Assembly: GCA_905250115.1 (NCBI GenBank)
Contig: CAJNOI010000024.1
Location: 170,177-234,176 of the forward strand
Length of the DNA stretch: 64,000 nt
From: Adineta steineri
Lineage: Eukaryota > Rotifera > Eurotatoria > Adinetida > Adinetidae
Direction: 5' to 3'
In this document: piece after piece, positions 1-15,674 of the stretch
How positions within the stretch are numbered: the first letter of the stretch is position 1
Layout of the letters: every line of letters begins with the position of its first letter
Translations under genes and position numbers: made by a program
Notes under the pieces: model-generated
The model's database searches: none
What the model saw: only the letters and a program-made list of their open reading frames with translations
Told to the model about the DNA's origin: nothing

Positions 1-1807
1 CTGTATATTTTTGTTTTGCATTGTTCACTTCGTTGATTTTATTCTCCATGTCCTGTGCTGCCTGGTTTCGAATTCGGCTTATGCTATCATTCATTGCCGG
101 TGAGCGAGTAGCAAACTTTACACCGAAAGAGTTCCGAGACTCTATCTCATTTAAAAGATCGGGGCATGGCTTTTGACGGAAATCATTAAAATAATGGTGA
201 AGATAACTTGCTCTAATCATATCTTCGCGATTTGGTAAGACTAAAAATTCGAACAGAGCCATTAGATTAGGAATATTTATGGAATGCTGTTTTAGTTGTT
301 CGAATCTTTCATCCAGACATAAATTTTTATGCATAGAATAAATAATAGCCAATGATGTTAGAATAAATCGACTATAACCTAATGGATCCGTTGGACCTTT
401 TTCTGAATAATAATAATTTATCGCTGCATTCTGATATTTTTCAAATAAATTAAATAACGTTTCGAAACGACCCTTTCCATTTATAAATAATGCTGGACGG
501 TTAATCCATTGCTCTAAACAGAATTCAATCCAAATTTCTATAAAAGTCAGCGCTACGCCAATCGTACAGTTCATTTCTATTGTTAGTACATCATATGAAG
601 GTATATAATCATCTTGATTAATATCAGTAGAATCGTCATAGTTTTTTATACTTGTAAATAATCCGGATATTTCATTGGTATAATTATTACTCAAATAAGC
701 TTTCAATTTTACCAATGAGTGTTGATAAGTTTCATTATTGTGCAGTGATAAATTGTTTCTTTTTACAACTTCATTCCATTGTTCATTAGTCTTAATCGTA
801 TTTTGCAAATTTGATCGTGGAATAATTTGGTTAATTTTACGTTCGATTTCGTGTTTTGTCGATATAATCCATGTATTTAGATGCTTTGAATTGATAGACA
901 ATAACAATTTTTCGATTTTATTTAATCTACGTACAATTTTTTTAATACAATGAATTAATAAATCAGTTGAAATTTTTGTCGTGTATATGATATATGTGAG
1001 GAAATGAGTTATCAATAATTTATAAACTACAGTACCAATATCTTTTAAACGTTTGACTAAAATCGTATGTAATACTACTTTGATGGTCATCCATAATCCT
1101 GAACGTCGAAAAGGTATTTTAGCTTTGTTCCATCGGATCTGATCTCGATGCTTTTTTTTAAACGAAATAGTTGCATCGGAATGTTTTTCGATTTGTATCC
1201 CATTAAATTGTTGAATCCACCATTGACATACATAATGTGATTGTGGCACATCACGTATCTCATCAACTTTCTGAGAAGCTTTGTAAGATTTGGAATACTC
1301 AATTGTATTATACATGAAATCCATTAATGATTCACAATGAACTGTTGATGTCAGTTCGGATCGATCGCATAATCTATAAGTTGTTACTGGAAAATGAGAG
1401 AAATGAGGCATAAGAGAAGAAATAATGGATTCGGTAGATAATAAAACTTCCCAAGCTGATATAATTGGTTGATTACTATTATTTTCACCTATTTCAATTA
1501 AAATTGCAGCATTTTGACCATGAAAATAAATGGGAAGAAAGTGTCCCAATGGTAATTGCTGAATAGTCGATTGTATATTCGACATAATGAAGTTTTGAAA
1601 ACCCTGTAAACGACACCAGCGTTCAATACAATCCATAAGAATTCGAAATATTGGTATATCAGTCCAAGTATTTGAATGAAAATATTGATTCATGCATTCT
1701 AATATATTGTGTTCATTTTGATGGTCACCTTCAATCAAAAAATCATCGTCGGCTGATGAAGGTAAGTAATGTGGAAGAAACAAATGATTTATAATTGAAT
1801 CATTCAT
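1..1807 (-). CDS. DUF6606-type giant protein, N-terminal part (runs off left edge)
   Basis: One uninterrupted reading frame of 602 codons starts with ATG at 1807-1805 and stays open to the left edge, so the gene continues outside the window. The start MNDSIINHLFLPHYLPSSAD matches the usual beginning of the DUF6606 domain (a short helix, then FLPxxLP). Around residues 230-245 the segment PFRRSGLWMTIKVVLHTIL matches the conserved RRSPLW..(L/I)+V.LQ stretch. The end of the visible part (FGVKFATRSPAMNDSI) resembles the S-F-x-V-R-F...S-P-E-M segment that closes the domain. Family members are usually about 3000 residues, with DUF3638 and DUF3645 further on, and are often named ubiquitinyl hydrolase in databases; I cannot see those domains here. 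The function is unproven. No intron lies in the visible 1.8 kb. Confidence 0.85.
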   Translation of the reverse strand, partial: MNDSIINHLFLPHYLPSSADDDFLIEGDHQNEHNILECMNQYFHSNTWTDIPIFRILMDCIERWCRLQGFQNFIMSNIQSTIQQLPLGHFLPIYFHGQNAAILIEIGENNSNQPIISAWEVLLSTESIISSLMPHFSHFPVTTYRLCDRSELTSTVHCESLMDFMYNTIEYSKSYKASQKVDEIRDVPQSHYVCQWWIQQFNGIQIEKHSDATISFKKKHRDQIRWNKAKIPFRRSGLWMTIKVVLHTILVKRLKDIGTVVYKLLITHFLTYIIYTTKISTDLLIHCIKKIVRRLNKIEKLLLSINSKHLNTWIISTKHEIERKINQIIPRSNLQNTIKTNEQWNEVVKRNNLSLHNNETYQHSLVKLKAYLSNNYTNEISGLFTSIKNYDDSTDINQDDYIPSYDVLTIEMNCTIGVALTFIEIWIEFCLEQWINRPALFINGKGRFETLFNLFEKYQNAAINYYYSEKGPTDPLGYSRFILTSLAIIYSMHKNLCLDERFEQLKQHSINIPNLMALFEFLVLPNREDMIRASYLHHYFNDFRQKPCPDLLNEIESRNSFGVKFATRSPAMNDSISRIRNQAAQDMENKINEVNNAKQKYT

Positions 1808-2945
1808 TTCTAAGAATTGGTATTATTGAGAAATCTATTTGTTGACAGGCTATATATATAACATAACATTATCAGACAACAAACAATGGTAGAAAACCAA
1901 GAAAGGATTATCATTTCCTGAATCCTCGAAAATCTTTTACAATCAGTTATATTTTACCAACGAGTAATCGAATACACTTTTATAAAACTTGACAAAGTTT
2001 GTTCTCTGTAAAAAAATTCGCCGAGTTATTTTTTTCAGTTACTTAGAAGTATGGCGAAGAAAGAGAACTAATTTTTTTAGAAACTTATAGATTCTGGGTT
2101 ACTGATAAACACAATTATTTTACTAGACAATAACTCATTTGCAATCTGTCAGGCAATTTTAAGACTGTTAACTATCCGATATTTTTTCAATAGATGTCAA
2201 TTTCAGTTATTATGTTGCAGCCTTTAGATAAGAAATCTATAGTAGAATGCAAATACGCTACAGATTTTGAGAAGTTCTATAATCTACTCTTTGTACTCTA
2301 TACTAGCATTTATTTACTCACAGTATACTTCTTATTATTTAAATCACTATTTTCTACTCATGTTCTGGCTGCGCTTCAAGGGCTATTCATACTGAATTTG
2401 CTAGCATCAGACTTTGAAAACCGATGGATTGACTCATTTTCCATGTCATCGAAAACGAGACGATTTTGGGCATTTCGAAAAACCCCTATGTGAACTTGTG
2501 ATTAATCGTGTTAATCACTGGTTTTCGTTAACGATCTCCAATTGTCAGTTAATTAGGCAAGTATTCAAAGATGCAGAGGATCGAGAGTCAAACGCAATTT
2601 CTACAGGTTTTTAGCACTATCATACGAATTCAAAAACAAAATTATTTTCTAATGAAACTCACCACTATAAAGTGAATGAGAAGAAAAGAATATTTTACCT
2701 TTCGACCACCTTGCGACAATGATACTAAAGAAAAGAAGAAGATAGTGCATAATGCATCTACATAATAGATGTGGAGATAGATAGATAAACATTTTCTTTT
2801 TAAAGTAATGCGAGATATGTTTCTTTTTTATGAGTCAGAGAGGTTACTTCATTTTTATGATTCTTTATTTTGAATAACATGCTTACTTTAACTACACCAC
2901 TCTCGATACTGATAGACAAAGGCATCAAGCTTCGTATGTTACTTA
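1808..2945. other. intergenic, no supported gene
   Basis: The segment upstream of the DUF6606 gene. Open frames around 2194-2614 on the plus strand overlap each other in different frames and show no recognisable motif or splice structure. I treat them as chance. Confidence 0.5.
1850..1860 (-). promoter_or_regulatory. possible TATA box of the DUF6606 gene
   Basis: A TATATATATA stretch lies about 45 bp upstream of the DUF6606 start codon on the minus strand. The spacing would give a very short 5' leader. In AT-rich DNA such a stretch can arise by chance, so this is tentative. Confidence 0.3.
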
Positions 2946-3560
2946 CGAGGAAACCTCACCAAGTGATGCCTCTGTTTGAGCTCATATTTTGCTCATAGGT
3001 AGGGCTCGTAGTGTAGATAAAAACCCTAAAAGGATTCGTCCCATTAGCTTGTTCCTGTCGAGTTGTAGAAATTTTAGTGAATTTCTCTTATAGGATCCCA
3101 TTTTCTGAGTCATATCATATTCTGGAATTTCGACCTGAAACGTTGTCCAAATGAAGCTCTCAACTAGACTAGCTTTCAAAAAAAATTTCGGAAGTTTTTC
3201 ATAAAGTCTCTCCGAGCTGTCAATTTCTCAAGTTATAAGCGTTTTTTCATAGATACTATAAAACATGCATCTTTTGTAAACTCATAACTCGGAGAGACTT
3301 TGCCCAAAATTTCTGAAATTTTTTTTTGAAAGCTAGCCTACCTGAGATCTTCATTTGAGCAAAGTTTCAGATCGAAATTCCAAAATATGATCTGACTCGA
3401 AAAATGGGATCCTGTAAGAGAAATTCACTAAAATTTCTATATCTCTATAGGAACAAGCTAATGGGACGAATCCTTTTAGGGTTTTTATCTACGCTATGAG
3501 CTCTACCTATGAGCAAAATATGAGCTTAAACAGAGGGTATCACTTGATGAGGTTCCCTCG
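2946..3560. mobile_element. 615 bp foldback MITE, PIF/Harbinger-like (TTA duplication)
   Basis: Two long arms of about 270 bp form an imperfect inverted repeat around a loop of roughly 60 bp near 3220-3285. The ends read CGAGGAAACCTCACCAAGTG on the left and, as reverse complement, CGAGGGAACCTCATCAAGTG on the right. The arms share long blocks such as AAAAACCCTAAAAGGATTCG. The trinucleotide TTA stands directly outside both ends (2943-2945 and 3561-3563). A 3 bp TWA duplication is typical of PIF/Harbinger elements. No transposase is encoded, so the element is non-autonomous. The frame at 2982-3179 is only a by-product of the repeat. Confidence 0.85.
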
Positions 3561-5309
3561 TTAGATTAAAAGATTACTGATCGCGGACTAATATCTACTA
3601 CATGGAAAGAGAGATTACTATAGAACTGCATACACTGTACTGCTTATTATAGTATCCGAATGAAAATCTGTGAAACGAACACGTTCGTACGTTTTTTTAC
3701 AAAATAGGTGAAAATATATAACACAACACAAGAATTCTAAAATGATGGAAAAGATAGTAAATAAAAAACAGTGCACTACCAAATAAAGTAAACATAAGAA
3801 AAACAGCCAATCATGTCTGTGATAACAGCATGACGTTTCAGAGGTACAAAGAATACAATAAATATCACATACGAACTAGTTACCGTCAGCGAACGGCATC
3901 TATTGATATTAGTAATTAATTCTTCAAGTGAGTCTGTATCTTATTCGCACGCACACCAATATGTAGCAACTAGTAACATGATAATACGCATTATACATTT
4001 TCACCCTAGTAAACAGATCATTCAATCAGGAGAATAGTACAAACAGGAATATATATAACAATTTTGTTTATACGTAGCACATCAAGGATTTTATCGAAGT
4101 ATTGGTATATTAATATTTGGTTTGTTGAGGGTGTCAGATAAAGAAAATTCTTACAGCCATACCCTCAAGATAGTATAATGTATGTCTCTTATTGTCCAAA
4201 TCGATCACCAGTCCTGAAGCTGCATGTTTGCCAATGAAAGAAAGAACAAAGAAAATGAAAATAAGAATAAAATACGAATAAATAAACAGAAAAAGCGAAA
4301 AGAATAAAAACAAGATAAAAGAAATAAAAAGAAAAAAATAATTGCAACGAACGTAACAAAACGGAAGACAATCTATTTTTTACCACGGAAAAGGTCATTT
4401 CGGTTTTCTCGAATGAATAATAATAGGAAGAATAACACAACTGCTTTATTATTAGTTTTCATCCCATCATAGATAACAACATCGATGAAATAGCAGCGGC
4501 ATCAAGTTGCAACGTGACGTCGTAATCAAAGAATATGGTCTTTTATTGGCAAAATGAGAGAAGTAATCTGACTTATATACAAAGTTAAACAACTCCACAT
4601 TCGTAAACCTACCGCAATTTTTTTATTCTGTATCAGCAGTATATACAAAGTAAAATATTATTTAAGCTGATTATAATAGAATGGCACATAGATCAAATAG
4701 TGTTTGCATATTAACAAAGACTTCTTTTTATAAGTAGTCATTACTGAATGAAAGTATAGATCGAATAATACGTATATATTTCAACTACACACATTCACCC
4801 CAAGTGTAAGAAATTTTTTCTGAAATAAGTATCGTTTGAAAATATCAAGAAACTTATATTCTACCTTTAGATGAAATTGTAAAAGATTCGATAAAAGATC
4901 ATTTTATTTTGAATGTATTTTTTGATTAGCATTAAAAAGATATACAAAACAGTGAAGATTTTCAAAAACAAGAATAAATCATCAGTCAATAAAGATTAAA
5001 AAGTAATTTACTAGGTAAATTTATGGGTCATCGTTATCTTTAGAGAAGTGTGAGTGAGCGAAAGATATCCACACTCTCGCGATAGTTTGTTCTTTCGATT
5101 TCGAATCTGTACGTTTTTATCTTTTTCTATTGTAATACGACGATAAAAAGAGTCACACCTATTATAAAAGCACGTGGGATTGTTCGTTCATACTATTTTT
5201 TATCGTTTATACACCTTAATTTTGTATCTGTTCTTTCTTTTGTTGTGTGTGATACTTTATACATGTGTCTACATGGTGATACTAAATCATTTTTATCCAT
5301 CGTCGAAGT
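3561..5309. other. intergenic, no supported gene
   Basis: AT-rich DNA before the D-amino-acid oxidase gene. It holds two short G/T-rich inverted motifs: TTGAGGGTGT...ACCCTCAA at about 4125-4170, and AGTGTGAGTGAG...CCACACTCTCG at about 5047-5080. Both resemble the small TIR elements at 42831 and 45768. No convincing coding region was seen. Confidence 0.5.
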
Positions 5310-6460
5310 ATGTCAGACTCTCGTAGCTATCGTGTAATTATTATTGGTGGTGGTATTATTGGTTTAACAACAGCATGTACACTTCTGAAAGAATATACAT
5401 CGATTGACAAACTTCAATTGACAATTATCAGTACGACATTCTCACCGGAGACAACAGGTGATGTTTCAGCCGGGTATTGGGAGCCATACGGCGTGAACTT
5501 AAACGATGAACGGATGTTACGTTGGGCTCGTTATACTTATGATATATTTATGCAAGAATTCTTTTCAACAAAAGCTGCTCAAGCTGGTGTTATGCAAATG
5601 CCTGGTCACATCCTAAAAAGTCAAAACGATCAACAGATAAGTGAAAATGATGATTTTATCGTTCCTTCATTTTTACCACTTGTTCGACACTATCGAGTAT
5701 TGAAGGATCCTGAGATACGTATGTTCGATCATCTGGGACCGGTTACAGGCTTTGTCATGTCGTCAGTCGTTACCGAGGTTCGACGATATCTTCCGCAACT
5801 ACAACGCTTTTTGGAATGTGACTCACGAGTGAAATTCGTCAGGAAGAAAATACATTCATTTAGCGAACTCAAAGGCGAAGCAGATATTATAATTAACTGT
5901 ACTGGTTTGAGTGCTAGAGAACTAACAGGTGATCTTACTATTCGACCGGCACGAGGACAAGTGAGACAAAATAACTTTTTTTGATTTTACAAGATTTAAT
6001 CAATGTTTAGGTTATTCGAATTCATGCTCCATGGATCAAAGCAGTGTATTATTTTGAGACAGTAAACGAAGGCGTAGGTTACATCGTTCCACAATCTGAT
6101 ACTGTGGTGTTGGGTGGTACTTTTCAGTTAGACGACTGGAATACGACACCAACAGAACAAGATACACGTCATATACGTCGTATGTGTGCAAAAATTCTGC
6201 CAGCTCTTGAACAAATACAAGATGGTGTTGAGCAAGCTGGTTTGCGACCCTATCGAGACGGTGGTGTTCGTCTCGAACATGAAAGAACTACGGACGAAAT
6301 CGATATAGTACATTGCTATGGTCATTCCGGTGCAGGTGTTACATTGTCATGGGGTTGTGCCAAAGATGTTGTCGAAATCGTAAAGACTCTATTACCAGTT
6401 TACGAACAACATTCATCAGATTTACCAGAACACGAACAATTATGGCGTCTAGTTCTATAA
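5310..6460 (+). CDS. D-amino-acid oxidase / D-aspartate oxidase family flavoenzyme
   Basis: Two exons, 5310-5960 and 6011-6460, join in phase 0 across a 50 bp GT-AG intron and give 366 residues. Enzymes of this family deaminate D-amino acids oxidatively with FAD, releasing a keto acid, ammonia and hydrogen peroxide. Residues 9-22 (VIIIGGGIIGLTTA) are the FAD-binding Rossmann motif. AGYWEPY corresponds to the AGLWQPY segment of vertebrate DAO. The second exon carries APWIK, VVLGGTFQLDDWN, GLRPYRDGGVRLE (with the substrate carboxylate-binding Arg of the family) and the C-terminal FAD motif YGHSGAGVTLSWGCA. The AGYWEPY and APW segments favour DAO over DDO, but I leave the symbol blank. The C-terminus (RLVL) is not a standard SKL-type peroxisomal signal. 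The gene is tail to tail with the synthetase gene, 251 bp away. Confidence 0.93.
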
Positions 6461-6711
6461 ATTCGCATTTTGAACAAACTATTTTACTGATTATAATCAA
6501 GAGATTTTATCCTTTTTTTTCTTCTTATTGTATTATTCCCGTATATTCTTGAAAAGATATTAGAATTATGATTTATTATTAGAGTTATAAGAATAACTTA
6601 TTAATATCATGGCTAATAATGAGCAGAACTAAAAATACAACATAAATGATTAAAATATAGTTTTTAGAAGCGCACTTTGGTCAATAATAAATAAAATTGC
6701 TTCATTGCGTT

Positions 6712-10733
<4,022 letters not shown>

Positions 10734-11839
10734 TTTAAATTTATCTAAAATATATTAACTGCTTTGTATTATTTCTAACTGGGTTTTTATATGAAACTCT
10801 AAACCTGATGCAATAGGACAACTACATCGTTATAAAGGACAATGATTCATCAATATTTTCTTATTATAGATGAAAAGAACAGAAGAAAATAAAACAGACC
10901 TAAATTAAGTTACCAGACATCGACAACCATTTTATTACAATATTATAATTGACTTAAATAAACCCTCGTAGTATTATATTTTTATCATGTCTACCATTTT
11001 TTTTATTTATCAAATATTAATGTAATATCAACGTTTTTTTAACCTTGATAAAAAAAGATAAGAATTTCAAAATTTTATTCCAAGAAGCTATTAAAATAAA
11101 TTGTTCAATAATATAATTATAAATACATACTAATACATAAACTGGATCAACGTTATAAACAAAATGTAATAGTTGTATCAAAATATATCACTGGTATTTA
11201 TAGGAGAATGTAATACGATACTTGGAAGAAAATGAGTCAATATGAAAGGGAAAAAACCGCATAGCTGCAATCCAACTGAATGTCGCACATTTATTCATTC
11301 TTTTATCTACGATTCAAATAATTCATTATTTGCAAAATCGCGATTAAATATAGAAATAACATAACAATAAAAACGTGTCTTACACGAAACGAATGAAAAA
11401 TATACTTGTTTTGTATGATTTTAATCACAATTATAAAGTATCGATCGATACCTCTTCTTTTCAAAGTTATTATATAAAAGATGACAAAAAAAATACTTTG
11501 TATTCAATACTTATCTTAACACTAAGTTAAAGTCAATCGATCATATAAGAATATTTCTGTTTTTTTTTAAAAATAGAATAACGTATTTCGATAACAATAA
11601 ATGTTTCCAACTTACTTTTACGCATATTTGATTGATAAAAGCCATATAAATCACAATACGCACAAGTTAATAATAGGTTTTTTCTCCATTTCTATTTTAT
11701 AATTCCAATACCAATAATACACAATAAGTCATTGGGTTTTTCTTTAACAATGGTTTCTTCCCTATCGAATATATGTATATAAACCATGAAAAGAAAAATA
11801 TTGTTGTATTCTTAATAATATGCAAAGAAATAACTCAAA
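10734..11839. other. divergent intergenic region, probable promoters
   Basis: A 1.1 kb segment between the head-to-head LARS1-like and orphan genes. It must hold the promoters of both. It is AT-rich and I recognise no specific binding site, repeat or gene in it. Confidence 0.5.
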
Positions 11840-13450
11840 ATGATCACTGCATCTGTTTTATTTCAACATCTTATCGCACGATGTAAGTCAGCAATGAAAG
11901 TTCCTGGAACATATCTTGTAGATGCAACGACACAATCATCTATAATTAATGAAGAAATCGAGATACAATGGGAAAAAACATGTGACTCCTATAGGAATGA
12001 ACGACAATGTAATGATTATCAACGTATAGAAAACGAAATATATTATTGTTTTGATGCTATTGTTAATGATGCAAGAAAAATAATGATTGGATTAGATTCT
12101 ATATCTTCATTACAATATGTTTTAATAACTTCAATGAGAATTTGTATTGAACCAAATTTTAAACTGGAAATTCGTACTGGACTTGGTGGAACAAGTGATT
12201 CACTTTCTTTGCGTACACCATCTTATGCTGTTGCAGGTGTTGATCTATTACGTCGTCTAATACAACTGCAAAAAAAATTTGAACAACTTCCAACAACTCA
12301 AGAAAATATTCCAACAAGAATATTGAATAATCCTCCAGTACTGACATTTTTCAGTGCTTGGACAGCTGCAGTTCGAGTAAATAATCTCGATGCTGATATT
12401 GGTAGAGAACATGCACGGAAGATGTTATCATATATAAAAAAGTATATTGATAATTATCATCCAAACTTAACTCAATATATTCGATATGAAATGGATCATG
12501 AAAATACTTATGAAGATACATTATTAAACTATATAATTGCTCATTACAATGAAAGTTATAATGATGAACAGATCAGACAACAATTAATTACTCAAGCAAT
12601 AAGTCGTGGTAGTAATGAAGATGGTTCTACTAGATATACATCAATGCATTTAATTGTATTCAAAGATATAATTGATAAACAATCTTCACAACAATTATTT
12701 CATTTATTAGATGAAACTCAAAATAATGAATCAACATGTTTATATGATTGTGTAATTACAATCGGTGGATCAGTTGAAAAACGATTTAATGAAGTACGTT
12801 ATGCAATTCGACAAGTTTTTATCAATGATTCGGAATTAAATAATGAACAATATCATTTTCCATTATCAATTCGAATGTTATCACATGCTGGACAAACTCC
12901 TGTATATTATCATGATAAAAATGAAATTACAGTTCATCAAATTTCAAACAGAGAGATTACTGATTTACATATAACTGATAAAAAATATAAAGATATTAAA
13001 GAAGATTTATCTATATTAATAGAGGATATTGGTATAAGTGAACTGAAATCAATTTGTACTCATATAGATCATTTAGGATCACATGATATATCATCATGGA
13101 AAAATATTGTATCAACTTTAATTGATTTATGTTTAGATATTTGGCGAAGTCATGCAAGAGATAATAGAATATGTCAATGTTTAATAGAGAATAAAACGGC
13201 AGTTGAACAAATATGTGAACATTATCAATTATCAAATGATCCTAATAGTGTTGAATGTTTAATTCTTACTGGTATTTTAAAAGAACTGGAGAATAAAAAT
13301 CATATTCATTTTGGTGAACGTAATACAACAAATCGCCGCCGTAGTAATAGTATATGTACAAATAGAGAAACAACGGATACAATTATTCATAAACTTGATG
13401 ATGTACTAAGTCAAAGACTTATTGAATTTATTCGAAATCAAATTTTCTAA
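11840..13450 (+). CDS. 536-residue intronless hypothetical protein
   Basis: A single frame of 536 codons without introns. I do not recognise the family. The protein is hydrophilic, has no signal peptide or membrane segment, and is rich in Asn, Ile, Asp and Glu. It reads as a compact mostly helical protein, with an LGGTSDS segment near residue 115. The tail after about residue 490 is more basic and probably disordered (TTNRRRSNSICTNRET). Codon use matches the neighbouring genes. The long open frame in 70% AT DNA is good evidence that it is coding. It lies head to head with the synthetase gene and only 89 bp tail to tail from the P450. Lack of introns among intron-rich neighbours could mean retroposition, transfer or intron loss. 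Confidence 0.75.
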   Translation: MITASVLFQHLIARCKSAMKVPGTYLVDATTQSSIINEEIEIQWEKTCDSYRNERQCNDYQRIENEIYYCFDAIVNDARKIMIGLDSISSLQYVLITSMRICIEPNFKLEIRTGLGGTSDSLSLRTPSYAVAGVDLLRRLIQLQKKFEQLPTTQENIPTRILNNPPVLTFFSAWTAAVRVNNLDADIGREHARKMLSYIKKYIDNYHPNLTQYIRYEMDHENTYEDTLLNYIIAHYNESYNDEQIRQQLITQAISRGSNEDGSTRYTSMHLIVFKDIIDKQSSQQLFHLLDETQNNESTCLYDCVITIGGSVEKRFNEVRYAIRQVFINDSELNNEQYHFPLSIRMLSHAGQTPVYYHDKNEITVHQISNREITDLHITDKKYKDIKEDLSILIEDIGISELKSICTHIDHLGSHDISSWKNIVSTLIDLCLDIWRSHARDNRICQCLIENKTAVEQICEHYQLSNDPNSVECLILTGILKELENKNHIHFGERNTTNRRRSNSICTNRETTDTIIHKLDDVLSQRLIEFIRNQIF

Positions 13451-13539
13451 ATAATAATATCAAAAAATTGTCTTCACTTTTCTTTCTATTCTCGAAATAA
13501 ACTTTGTCTATGAGGAACATCATTAAATATCTTAAACTG

Positions 13540-15174
13540 TTAATCAAAATCAATGAATACTCCGACATGTTTAGGTAAGATAGCAAGTCTCATTGAATGC
13601 CCACCAGTATTGGCTTGAGGACCACCATCACTGAATGTAACATATTGCATTAATCGAGCTGTAATCACTTTCAGTTCAAATCGAGCAAGATCTTGCCCGA
13701 TACATTGTCGATGACCACCACCAAATGGAATCAATGCATAAAGATGATGATTTTTGTCTTCAGCTAGAAATCGTTCAGGATAAAAAATTTCTGGATCGAT
13801 CGACCAATATCGAGTGTCATGTGCGAGATTATAAAATGGAATCATCACTGATTCACCTTTGAATAATTGAACATTAGTTGCAGGTAATCGATCATCCATA
13901 GTTAATGTACGAATCGTACCAGTAGCAGGTGGCATAAAGCGGAGTACTTCATTGATAACACAATCCAAATAGATTAGAGAATCGAGATGATCTAATGATA
14001 TATGCTGGCGACTATTATTATTCATTAATTCTGTTTTGATCTTTTGTTGTACTTCTGGATGTTTACTCATCAGATAAATGAACCAAGCTAAGACTGATGA
14101 TGTTGATTCAAAGCCAGCGACTAAAAAAGCTACCATTTCATCCACCACTTCACTTCTTGATAGTCCTATCAGCAGACAAGCAAAAAATAAGTAATCGATG
14201 TTTAATATCATTCAAATCGAATTATTTTGTGTTGCTTCATACCTTTTTTTTGTTCTTCATTTTTCATTGCTTCTAATTTTTCATTCCTTTGTAAAGATCC
14301 AACTAATGAAGAAATTAAACATGTTCGCTTCCGTTGTACGATCAATTCTGGATTGGTCTCTTGTTCATGTTCAATTATTTTATAAATATATTGTTCGATA
14401 ACTTTTCGTGCTCGCCGTTGTCGATAATTGAGATTTACATAAATCTTAGCTATTAATCTAGGCAAATATAGAACTGGCATGATACTATTGATTACGTCTC
14501 GTAATGCTTGAGTGAGTTCAATATCATTTGAAATACTTTCATCATTGAGTGTTTCCAAATCATAATTAAATCCAATAAATCCAAAAATAGCAAGCAAAAG
14601 ATTTTGACATTGATCAACAATATCGATATGGATCAATTTTGGATCAGCTTTACGCCATTTTGACAATAATTTATCCGTACAATCAATAATCAAATCTAAA
14701 TTCGAAATGATTTTACCTCGTCGAAATAAAGGTAAAGTTAGTGAAATATGTCGTTTGAATTTAGAGCCTATAAAGATTATGCTATATATTGAAATAATAT
14801 AATCGAATAGAAAATCATGACAAACCTTTAGTAGAAATAAGACTTTCAGAATAGCTTATACTAAATTTATCAATAAATATATCACCTTGATCATAAATAT
14901 TTCTATGAGTGAATATATGTTCGACGTCAGTAATATTGTTTACAATAATAAATCGGAAAGGACCGAACCAAAATTGAAAAATATCACCAAAACGTTTTCT
15001 GAATGTTGTTAAAATGTAAGGTGGAGATTCACCTTTAAAAAAACCTGATTGAAGTAAATTTCCAAATAGAAAGTGTGGTGATAAACCGGGTATAGATCCA
15101 TGAAAAGTAAAGTATTTTTGTTTGAAATAGAATATTAGTAGAATAACAGTAACAAATATAAGTATAAAAATCAT
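13540..15174 (-). CDS. cytochrome P450 monooxygenase (microsomal type)
   Basis: Three exons, 15174-14826, 14767-14243 and 14165-13540, with 58 and 77 bp introns in phase 1, give 499 residues. P450s insert one oxygen atom into small lipophilic substrates. The N-terminus (IFILIFVTVILLIFYF) is a membrane anchor for the endoplasmic reticulum, followed by a short proline/glycine hinge (GSIPGLSP). The I-helix motif AGFEST is canonical, the K-helix has EVLR (ExxR), PERF follows, and the haem loop FGGGHRQCIGQ places the axial Cys near residue 446. The length is normal for CYP3/CYP4-like enzymes, but I do not assign a subfamily. It is tail to tail with the orphan gene and head to head with the Rho GTPase (500 bp). 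Confidence 0.93.
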
Positions 15175-15674
15175 ATATTTTTTATGAGGTTGTCAACGAG
15201 ACTACGTCTAAGAAACAAACAGCCACGTGCTACATCATTTTTCTTTTTCTTCCTCCTTTACACATCGCCATAACGTTGTTTGATAGGTTTTGTTATTCTT
15301 TTTTCTTTTTGTATGTAAATCATACCTCATTCATTTTTTCTTCGTTCATATAAATCAATATCAATAGTCAAATTTCAATATGTTATTTGCAATAGACTAT
15401 ACTATTTGATTATTCGTTAGAATAGTAATAGATGCCATCTTTCATTCTATGACTCTCATTGATGAAAAAAATCCGCTAATACATTTTTTTATCCTTTTCT
15501 CTTTACATCTATATATAACCAAGCAGAACAGAGCTGTCGTTAGTCTGAAGAAGTACCAACATTATACATACAGGAAAGAGAAAGAACTCGAATACAAATT
15601 GGTGATTCATTACATCGATACCAACGTGGTGTCACATTTTATTTTCTTGCAGAATATTTTTTTACTGTACACTA
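15175..15674. promoter_or_regulatory. divergent promoter region, P450 and Rho GTPase
   Basis: A 500 bp head-to-head spacer. TATATAA at 15512-15518 lies about 160 bp upstream of the GTPase start codon and is a plausible core promoter for it. No other element was recognised. Confidence 0.4.

Noticed and set aside
2194-2614. Two overlapping plus-strand frames of 99 and 66 residues
   Set aside because: They overlap in different frames, show no recognisable motif and have no plausible splice join.
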